Below are positions 34,701 through 38,701 of a stretch of 38,701 nucleotides of DNA, piece after piece. Both the position numbers and the translations under genes were made by a program. The notes beneath the pieces were generated by a model. It was given only the letters and a program-made list of their open reading frames with translations. It was not told the DNA's origin and ran no database searches. Source of the DNA: an uncultured Clostridia bacterium (lineage in GTDB: Bacteria; Bacillota; Clostridia; Lachnospirales; CAG-274); NCBI GenBank assembly GCA_947629215.1, contig CANRCU010000001.1, forward strand, positions 1 to 38,701, written 5' to 3'. Every line of letters starts with the position of its first letter. The stretch's first letter is position 1.

Positions 34701-35104
34701 CCGTTTACGATATGTCGGGAGAGGAATTGCCCATAGCATTTAACAAAACAAGCGAGGGTAAGTATACAGGCACTTTTACTCTGCAAAATACGAAGCATAT
34801 CGTGATAAAGGATATACCCCCATACACACAATATACGATAAGAGAAAAGGACATACCCGAGGACTATTTGCTGCTGCGTGTTACAAACGGCACGGAAACG
34901 CCGGAGATCACGGAAAACGGCGTTTCGGGTAAGTTGGAAAACAGCAGGCTTTCACAGTCTTTGAGTTTTGTAAACGCTAAATTTTACAGCCCATTCCCCG
35001 GAACGGGCGGAAAAGGCAGACATATATCGTATGCCTTGGGTGTGCTGATGCTGATAATAAGCGGTGTTTTGAAAAAAAGAACTGCCAAAAACAACGGTAT
35101 CTGA
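28763..35104 (+). CDS. Giant pilin-domain surface adhesin with sortase-type C-terminus
   Basis: A 2113-residue secreted surface protein. The ATG at 28763 follows GGAGGG; the signal peptide is about 1-43. Residues about 45-670 are unrecognised, Tyr/Asn/Asp-rich and presumably the adhesive head. About 676-800 is an SdrD B-like domain (NLTGRVFFDANSDGLF), and about 876-1050 a Cna-B-like region (LVLKKEWKT). About 1060-1165 is a SpaA-type domain (GTIEILKYYDTP, LQGATFRVY). Four Spy0128/FctA-like pilin domains follow near 1183-1390, 1394-1654, 1656-1780 and 1784-1940, marked by K.I.GR and YTFSVSE-type strands, then a last Cna-B-like domain to about 2070. The end is FPGTGG, a hydrophobic helix and a KKRTAK tail: a sorting signal with Phe in place of the usual Leu. 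Such domains often form internal isopeptide bonds. No sortase gene is in the window. Confidence 0.85.
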   Translation: MRKHNFLTRTSAFILCTSIILSALPNINFTSPVEPVETKAAESSTDEYANETLEHMWDGNNDGDPDDAFLKAARPNYACRNDSFGGVEYRTIFHVYAFEGDTICVGSSVYDSQLNINHTKVSSTVGDKGSVDVVMTDLNGVSHSIDIRNSDDDKTGYIPDWQTEYAAVKGLHKENGKFVGEYTDATSNTYTYTPYTYNVIETGVYTFEFHSYNKSGGNNNAKQRNGSFSDTKTSGLIAALNLTVFNESGEEQHGRTYADFLSLEMDPTNNIGVKDSYYILTKDSYIYKMQFNNAIPYTYNFFSNNKGLYDSATGEIIYTSVKDVNNKNTYARMGAAYKYPGTKDTDMLKSYYIFLEYPDDRLEGEIYEKPVQPDPATNLRFVSQIKDESGNKIPGAYEGEGGYFAFDVDEATTATLRLEFKNTEAEDSFAPVEISGAVTPHSTNYFYWNGKDGNGTVIPKNKYLMENLAFTVTTKAGEIHFPIIDMECAPGGITFTRMSHIYDKNGTRLDADDNIYGKTKNLIYYDDTAIYYGEMAASTGFSESNVDVAKDKFTTSDGMDGQYYNYNNIGNANGGENIVRNAKSEYVTKNKIRIGDHSHTTNVVNYFDTDGKLLKGEGQEDILDYLDSAKYPVGQSTGDYSTTDYAIANFWTFIPSKPATASVDIDSITITERPENYFNLTGRVFFDANSDGLFKDMSQDGDYAMSGVTLNLYKKTNDKDIIEGETYVNYNSDNTLTALNAESFPTAENKYMLVDTGLTTGDGIYKFTSLNYDPKNGTEYIYEVIKPSKNYTLKSGSITAKPLEHYEDKILNQYYGYYSNKSFNNSYKGTEVQKIVVGGSEGVDPTKLGYSNEIDKKIHENPDHTVCAVDVGYNYKTLDRSLVLKKEWKTKETNATHPAAVVYQLSYKLERDTGSYIYDYYTLSAITSWQKEDEYLPAELGGKNVDNYYVSAEYYIDNNAGKIYRHTYNDYNNATGKYESFVANKTYSVDLSTLFKDGTVPADCKVTDLPDLNDDGYSDAKDMGEITEWKEDTNPKYTAVLDRDMRSDNTTVTITNAEQPGTIEILKYYDTPKEGNYLQGATFRVYVGTMEEIKALNGDVEGLREKQVASGSTRSNGRVAFPGLDPTKTYTVREVYAPDGYRILEEYYEVKPKKEDLETDSENVFYFDEKGYAFHQIGNALADKEFKIRKQILGRAWQSDDKFTFNIKPMFDGNDLNKEGEFNINDAERLLYTDDAVLLDKLGAFVEEFSSCTKVVNSDNAFYSFTTQQKDRPDITYNSSDTKVSDTLITNEGNARFCDFEFPFAGTYTFSVSELDEADKNSTLETSKRIYTVEITVNRVLNTGATGELDLGNSHLTAEVSKITYTEGDDTTSKVFAGSSPLFTNTYTPAPAAQSTSYAIKKIFNGRPEGGYNSSDKFTVRIKGTDDVTQEAIANKNLSITGLGDPKASGEGAAMEWTHDFTKEQPDNLNFNYFIFNNITFPVQYVDKEGNPYEPTDDKPTPDDEELESGKYTAQTMPVTYWLEISEDKPDEVNGITYDENKYYLEIILRNTEKGTITNEAEEEEDGIIEEIDLYLYKNDKESAVANCITNQHVVNESEWKTGSETDVTWCYVDKNGKLRDGKDMDTPPAGAKLLIKRKESHEGPHEMTFTNTYAASYTWTPKITKILNGRNWLSADKFEFTMTYEDETGVIMPEDNKVLITKEDTSKQFKSVTFTAPGEYKFKFKEKDVTGITEKNSGTYEITVKLKDDGKGSLYGEVGEGDAIELSNTNIEFVNTYADKENKIGFAMTKNIEGRPFNDGEEFSFKIVPSEKAKEAIRSDVIEMPTELATDIEGNYTFSVTADASEVTNTIVKTLGDIVVKKGEEELQQYKFTISENTDGFDEKDMKCFENDIRLTLNVERELKDGLPTGELKVSAAYAYISDDGPIETEAINIPFRNICMGSLTVKKEVWNDAAKGKDFTFEAEFECPEGTASIPGITVYDMSGEELPIAFNKTSEGKYTGTFTLQNTKHIVIKDIPPYTQYTIREKDIPEDYLLLRVTNGTETPEITENGVSGKLENSRLSQSLSFVNAKFYSPFPGTGGKGRHISYALGVLMLIISGVLKKRTAKNNGI

Positions 35105-35118
35105 ATACCTTTGTCCAC

Positions 35119-35150
35119 AAGCGGCGCAGACATGATATGCGCCGCTTTTG
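35119..35150 (+). terminator. Terminator after the adhesin gene
   Basis: AAGCGGCGCA (35119-35128) and TGCGCCGCTT (35138-35147) form a perfect 10-bp stem with a short T-run. Confidence 0.75.
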
Positions 35151-35175
35151 CTCAAAAATATTTTTTTAAAAAATA

Positions 35176-35204
35176 TTGACATATACGATTTTATAGTATA
35201 TAAT
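35176..35204 (+). promoter_or_regulatory. Consensus promoter of tRNA-Thr
   Basis: TTGACA (35176-35181), a 17-bp spacer and TATAAT (35199-35204), both boxes perfect, 18 bp before the tRNA. Confidence 0.9.
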
Positions 35205-35221
35205 AATACTGTTGCTGATAT

Positions 35222-35294
35222 GCTGATATAGCTCAGTAGGTAGAGCGCAGCATTGGTAGTGCTGAGGTCACGGGTTCGACTCCCGTTATCAGCT
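35222..35294 (+). tRNA. tRNA-Thr (anticodon GGU)
   Basis: A 73-nt cloverleaf: acceptor stem GCTGATA/TATCAGC, D-arm GCTC...GAGC, anticodon stem CAGCA/TGCTG with loop TTGGTAG (anticodon GGT), variable loop AGGTC, T-arm ACGGG-TTCGACT-CCCGT and discriminator T. CCA is not encoded. It decodes ACC and ACU. It is a single tRNA with its own promoter and terminator. Confidence 0.97.
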
Positions 35295-35305
35295 TAACAG
35301 TTAAG

Positions 35306-35328
35306 AGCCGCCGTTAGAGCGGCTTTTG
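35306..35328 (+). terminator. Terminator after tRNA-Thr
   Basis: AGCCGC (35306-35311) and GCGGCT (35319-35324) with a short T-run, 12 nt after the tRNA. Confidence 0.7.
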
Positions 35329-35351
35329 TATTTTGGAAAAGAGATGATTTT

Positions 35352-36098
35352 ATGAACGTAGCAGAAATAATATTCAGCCCCACGGGCGGTACGGAAAAGG
35401 TTTCGCATATTTTGAGTACACAATGGAGCGAAAAAACGACCAAGATAGACCTAAGCGATGCAAATATTGATCTTGCCGAGTGTAAAATAGAGCGTGCGGA
35501 CAAGGTCATTATCGCCATGCCGTCTTTTGGCGGCAGAGCGCCCGAAACGGCTGTCAGACGTTTAAAAAATATAAGGGGCAACGGCGCGGACTGCGTTATT
35601 GTTTGTGTATACGGGAACAGGGCGTATGAAGATACGCTTGCAGAAATGGAGGACGCCGCCAAAGAAAGCGGATTTCGGGTAACGGCTGCCATAGCGGCTG
35701 TAGCCCAACATTCGATAATACCTCAATATGCAGCAAACAGACCCGACAAGTCCGACGAAGAGCAGCTGAAAGGCTTTGCCCGTCAGCTTATGAACAAAAC
35801 GGACGAAGCAGGCTTTATACCGGGCAGCCATACTTATAAAAAGGCAGGCGGCGCAGGGCTTGTGCCAAGCCCCGAAAAGTCTTGTACAAAATGCGGGATA
35901 TGCGCCGAAAAATGCCCCGTAAAGGCAATAGACACCGCTCGTTTTCATGCCGATAAAAAGAAATGTATCTCTTGTATGCGCTGTGTGAAAATATGCCCCG
36001 AAAATGCAAGAAAGATAAACGGTATGATGGTTTCCGCCGCCGCTTTGGCAATAAAAAAAGCTTGTTCCGTCAGGAAAGAAAACGAACTGTTTGTTTAA
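35352..36098 (+). CDS. EFR1-type flavodoxin-ferredoxin fusion
   Basis: A 248-residue cytoplasmic electron-transfer protein. Residues 1-150 are a flavodoxin-like fold with the FMN phosphate loop SPTGGTEK (9-16) and IAMPSFGGRAPE (54-65). Residues 170-220 hold two 4Fe-4S binding motifs: Cys178, 181, 184 and 188 (CTKCGICAEKCP), and Cys205, 208, 211 and 215 (CISCMRCVKICP). This layout is typical of EFR1 family ferredoxins of anaerobic Firmicutes, and the length is usual. The ribosome binding site is weak (AAGAGA). The gene stands alone between a tRNA and ftsZ; the redox partners are unknown. Confidence 0.9.
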   Translation: MNVAEIIFSPTGGTEKVSHILSTQWSEKTTKIDLSDANIDLAECKIERADKVIIAMPSFGGRAPETAVRRLKNIRGNGADCVIVCVYGNRAYEDTLAEMEDAAKESGFRVTAAIAAVAQHSIIPQYAANRPDKSDEEQLKGFARQLMNKTDEAGFIPGSHTYKKAGGAGLVPSPEKSCTKCGICAEKCPVKAIDTARFHADKKKCISCMRCVKICPENARKINGMMVSAAALAIKKACSVRKENELFV

Positions 36099-36130
36099 AA
36101 AAATAGAGGGTGTCGCAAAAACGACACCCC
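36098..36130 (-). terminator. Terminator after ftsZ
   Basis: GGGTGTCG and CGACACCC (36108-36129) form the stem. On the minus strand a run of seven Ts follows within 5 nt, 32 bp past the ftsZ stop. It could also slow the converging EFR1 transcript. Confidence 0.75.
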
Positions 36131-36161
36131 CTACTTTACTTAACGGAAAATCAACAGTCTT

Positions 36162-37364
36162 TTATTTCTTTCTGCGTTTTAAGAAATCGGGTATATCTAT
36201 ACTGTCTTTATCCAGCTCGCTTGCTTTGGAATGCAGCTCGTCAAAATGCGAACGCTGAGTTTGCCTTTGTGACTGAACGGGGCGTGCGGGCTGTTCTTCT
36301 TCCTTTTCTTCCCGTGGTTCGGGTGCTTCGGCTATTTCTTCCTCGGCAGCCTCAACTTTTTTAATGAAACTCGGTCTTGGACGGGATACCGATGAGCCGA
36401 TGACTTTTTCCTTATCTATAAGACCCGTTGCAACAACGGTAACAACGACCTCGTCGCCCAACTCTTCGTTGATGGAAGTACCGAATATATTCTCAACATC
36501 GGGATCGAGAGCCGTGGTAATGATTTCTGCAGCCTCGGCAGCTTCAAGAATTGAAAGATTCGAGCTGCTGCTGAAATTGATAAGCACGCTTGTAGCGCCT
36601 GCGATGGAAGTTTCAAGCAGGGGCGAATTGATAGCGGCGCGCACGGCAGCCTCCGCCGTGTTTGCGCGGCCTACGCCGAAATGAGCAAGACCCTTGTTTC
36701 GCATAATGGTGCATACGTCGGCAAAGTCAACATTTATCATGCCGGGTTTGGTGATAAGGTCTGAGATACCCGTTACACCCTGATGCAGTATGCTGTCGGC
36801 TTTTTCAAAAGCCTGTATCATCGTAGTCGATTTATCGGCTATTTCAAGCAGTTTCTGGTTAGGTATGACAATAAGCGTGTCAACGTTTTCTTTAAGGCGC
36901 TCTATGCCCTCTTCGGCGTTTTTCATACGCTTTTTCATCTCAAAATTAAAGGGCTTTGTGACAACGGCTACCGTAAGTATGCCAAGGTCATGCGCTATCC
37001 TTGCAATAACGGGCGCTGCGCCCGTACCCGTGCCGCCGCCCATACCTGCGGTTATGAACACCATGTCGATGCCTTCAAGAGCCTCTTTTATGGCTTCACG
37101 GGATTCTTCTGCGGCTTTTTCGCCTATTTCGGGGCGTCCGCCTGCGCCAAGCCCCTTGGTGAGTTCTGCGCCTATGGCTATTTTTCTTGTTGCCTTTGAA
37201 CCCCTCAAGTCCATGCTGTCTGTATTTATGGCAAGAAAATCTATGCCCTCGGGGCTGTTTTCTATCATACGGTTTATGGCATTACCGCCGCCGCCGCCAA
37301 CGCCAATGACCACGATTTTGGCGATATTATCAAATTCATTGTTGTTTTCGTCAAGTAAGATCAC
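36162..37364 (-). CDS. ftsZ: Cell division protein FtsZ (GTG start)
   Basis: A 400-residue tubulin-like GTPase that forms the division ring. The start is GTG at 37364, with AGGAGG eight bases upstream. The GTP-binding N-terminal domain shows VIGVGGGGGNAINRMI and the tubulin signature GGGTGTG at 109-115. The T7 loop NVDFADVCTIM, near 208, completes the next subunit's active site. The C-terminal domain runs to about residue 320, followed by a Glu/Gln/Arg-rich spacer. The conserved tail DIPDFLKRRKK binds partners such as FtsA and SepF. ftsQ lies 180 bp upstream, in an A+T-rich gap that probably holds an ftsZ promoter (a TATAAT-like box near 37436). No ftsA lies between, as is common in Clostridia. 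Confidence 0.98.
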   Translation of the reverse strand: MILLDENNNEFDNIAKIVVIGVGGGGGNAINRMIENSPEGIDFLAINTDSMDLRGSKATRKIAIGAELTKGLGAGGRPEIGEKAAEESREAIKEALEGIDMVFITAGMGGGTGTGAAPVIARIAHDLGILTVAVVTKPFNFEMKKRMKNAEEGIERLKENVDTLIVIPNQKLLEIADKSTTMIQAFEKADSILHQGVTGISDLITKPGMINVDFADVCTIMRNKGLAHFGVGRANTAEAAVRAAINSPLLETSIAGATSVLINFSSSSNLSILEAAEAAEIITTALDPDVENIFGTSINEELGDEVVVTVVATGLIDKEKVIGSSVSRPRPSFIKKVEAAEEEIAEAPEPREEKEEEQPARPVQSQRQTQRSHFDELHSKASELDKDSIDIPDFLKRRKK

Positions 37365-37544
37365 GTTATTTTCCTCCTAAGCAGTTTGGTTTCGCAAGTC
37401 CCGGACGGAACATATATAAATAACTTTATTTCTGTCATTATAAATATACTCTATATACATCTTACAATTTTTTTAAAGATTTTTCAATACTAAAATCAAA
37501 AATTTTAAAAAAAATTCAAAAATAATACCCAAAATGTTATATTT

Positions 37545-38249
37545 TCAGCTTGTATAGACAAAAGTCGGGTTTTCGAGCGTCAAATCGAGAGTGCCGGGGA
37601 TGGATGTATCCAAATTTTTGAGTATCTCTATAAGTGTCAGCAGTCTGTTTGTCGAACCGTCGTTCTCCCCGTAAATGACCTGTACATTGTCACAGTAGAA
37701 TTTAATGTTTTCGGGGTCGCTTATATCCACCTTGAGTACGTCGTTCATAAGCTCGTATTTTTCAAACATCTCGGACAGACTTATCATGGCTTCAAACGCC
37801 TCGGGATTGTCCGTTTCGATAGGCTCGCCAAGGGTGAAGGTCGCAAATTGCAGCCCCATAATTATCGGCGCAGGCTTTACCATATCGCTGCGCACGTCTA
37901 TAACAAGGCCGTTGTCGCTGAGATAGAGATAACTGCCCGTAAACTCAACATAGCCCCTGACCTTGTTTTCCTCAATATCCACAACAAGCGTATGAGGCAG
38001 TTTTTTTGTTATCTGTACTTTTTTTATATAATTGCTTTTTTCCATTTCTTTTATCGCTTTGCCGCCGTTAAAAGCAAAAATATTGTTGTTGTTATTGTTT
38101 ATAACGGCTTTCACCATTTCGTCGGTAAAAAGCTCGTTGCCGTTTATCTGTATATCCGTTATCCCGAATACGGGCAAGAAAAACAACAGCATTACGGTCA
38201 TAACGATGCATATACCGAAAAGCGCAGCGAGCGGACCCGATCTTTTCAT
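37545..38249 (-). CDS. ftsQ: Cell division protein FtsQ/DivIB
   Basis: A 234-residue single-pass membrane protein of the divisome. GGAG lies eight bases before the ATG at 38249; an in-frame GTG two codons earlier is less likely. A short cytoplasmic tail precedes the membrane helix at about 7-29. Residues about 31-100 form the POTRA domain (ITDIQINGNELFTDEMVKA, YIKKVQITKKLPHTLVVDI), and 100-225 the FtsQ beta domain. The order murA-ftsQ-ftsZ matches the end of division and cell wall clusters in Clostridia. The Asn run NNNNNN in the POTRA domain is a small oddity. Confidence 0.93.
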   Translation of the reverse strand: MKRSGPLAALFGICIVMTVMLLFFLPVFGITDIQINGNELFTDEMVKAVINNNNNNIFAFNGGKAIKEMEKSNYIKKVQITKKLPHTLVVDIEENKVRGYVEFTGSYLYLSDNGLVIDVRSDMVKPAPIIMGLQFATFTLGEPIETDNPEAFEAMISLSEMFEKYELMNDVLKVDISDPENIKFYCDNVQVIYGENDGSTNRLLTLIEILKNLDTSIPGTLDLTLENPTFVYTS

Positions 38250-38309
38250 TTGCACAACTCCGTTTCGATCAAAACTTCTATTGTATCATACAACCAAAAC
38301 GCACTTTTG

Positions 38310-38701
38310 TCAAGTCAAATAACGCAGATCCACACCTATAAGCGACATTTTTTTACATATATCCTCATATCCGCGCAAAATATAGCCGCCGTTTTTTATA
38401 ACGCAAGCGCCGTCACGCACGGTGAGGGCGGCAAGCAGCAACGCAGCCCCGCAGCGCAGGTCGGTGGCGCTGACTTCGGCTTTTTTGAAGCCTTTGCCGT
38501 GACCTCTTACAAGAAAGGTGCGTTCGTCCGCGGCAATTATGTCTGCGCCCATTTTTCTCAATTCGGCTATATGCCCTTGGCGTTTGTCGAATATATTCTC
38601 GCGTATGACACATTCGCCCGTTTTGGCGGCAAAAAGCGCCGTTATCTGCGGCTGCATATCCGTCGGGAAACCGGGATAGGGCGCGGTTTCAAGGTGTGGC
38701 G
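38310..38701 (-). CDS. murA: UDP-GlcNAc 1-carboxyvinyltransferase, C-terminal part
   Basis: The last 129 residues of MurA; the gene runs off the right edge of the window. The enzyme adds enolpyruvate to UDP-GlcNAc, the first committed step of peptidoglycan synthesis. The visible part carries the signature ETAPYPGFPTDMQPQ, then IRENIFDKRQGHIAELRKMGA and DLRCGAALLLAALT, as in the second inside-out alpha/beta domain of EPSP-synthase-like enzymes. The catalytic cysteine lies in the missing part. Firmicutes often have two copies (murA and murZ); the place beside ftsQ suggests the division-cluster copy. Confidence 0.95.
   Translation of the reverse strand, partial: PHLETAPYPGFPTDMQPQITALFAAKTGECVIRENIFDKRQGHIAELRKMGADIIAADERTFLVRGHGKGFKKAEVSATDLRCGAALLLAALTVRDGACVIKNGGYILRGYEDICKKMSLIGVDLRYLT

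Overview
The window reads as chromosome of a low-to-mid GC, spore-forming Firmicute of class Clostridia, most likely a gut polysaccharide degrader. The grounds are SpoVT, a YtaF-like protein and a GerMN protein (sporulation lineage), a murA-ftsQ-ftsZ cluster, LytTR and ECF regulators, Thr/Glu-rich linkers, dockerins and A+T-rich sigma-A promoters. I cannot name the genus from sequence alone.

Layout. 1-2.2 kb: a hairpin-rich edge, a DUF2798 membrane protein (-) and a secreted copper-amine-oxidase-N-type protein (+), with inverted repeats between these divergent genes. 2.3-5.2 kb: an ECF sigma factor and its probable membrane anti-sigma factor (-), divergent from a secreted cohesin-linker-dockerin protein (+) whose linker is 15 copies of a 33-bp repeat. 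5.4-7.2 kb: a KDPG/KHG aldolase with an extra C-terminal domain, and an SCP2-like protein. 7.5-16.1 kb: seven tightly spaced minus-strand genes: small helical protein, DUF815 AAA+ ATPase, DeoC, LytTR response regulator (TTG start), GHKL histidine kinase, membrane-anchored CuAO-domain protein, and a large dockerin-bearing pectate lyase. 16.4-18.5 kb: a Cthe_2159-type beta-helix carbohydrate-binding protein. 18.7-19.1 kb: a decayed IS1182-type transposase. 19.2-21.4 kb: a PutP-like symporter (-) and a YtaF/MntP-like protein (+). 21.5-24.6 kb: an OmpR-type regulator, its kinase (without a normal start codon) and a GerMN protein. 24.7-27.8 kb: a BspA-type LRR lipoprotein followed by a BspA-type LRR-dockerin protein. 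27.8-28.4 kb: spoVT (-). 28.5-35.1 kb: a 2113-residue surface adhesin with pilin-type domains, a 218-nt structured leader and a 9-C tract. 35.2-38.7 kb: tRNA-Thr(GGU), an EFR1-type flavodoxin-ferredoxin, and ftsZ, ftsQ and partial murA (-).

Working together. The main theme is extracellular pectin use. A cohesin-dockerin protein, a pectate lyase-dockerin and an LRR-dockerin carry the same dockerin subfamily, so they could assemble on the cell surface or on each other. A Cthe_2159-like protein could bind acidic pectin chains. KDPG aldolase is the last committed step of galacturonate breakdown inside the cell. The pectate lyase lies directly downstream of a LytTR two-component system, and the cohesin gene lies back to back with an ECF sigma/anti-sigma pair; both arrangements suggest sensing of substrate or cell envelope state. 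This assembly is inferred from domain content and not shown directly.

Gene-free stretches above 300 bases: 911-1242 (two promoters and palindromes), 5170-5477 (terminator, promoter, inverted repeat), 6438-6744 (terminator, promoter), 7132-7512 (terminators and clustered palindromes), 18524-19178 (terminators and transposase remnant), 28363-28762 (promoter, structured leader, poly-C tract).
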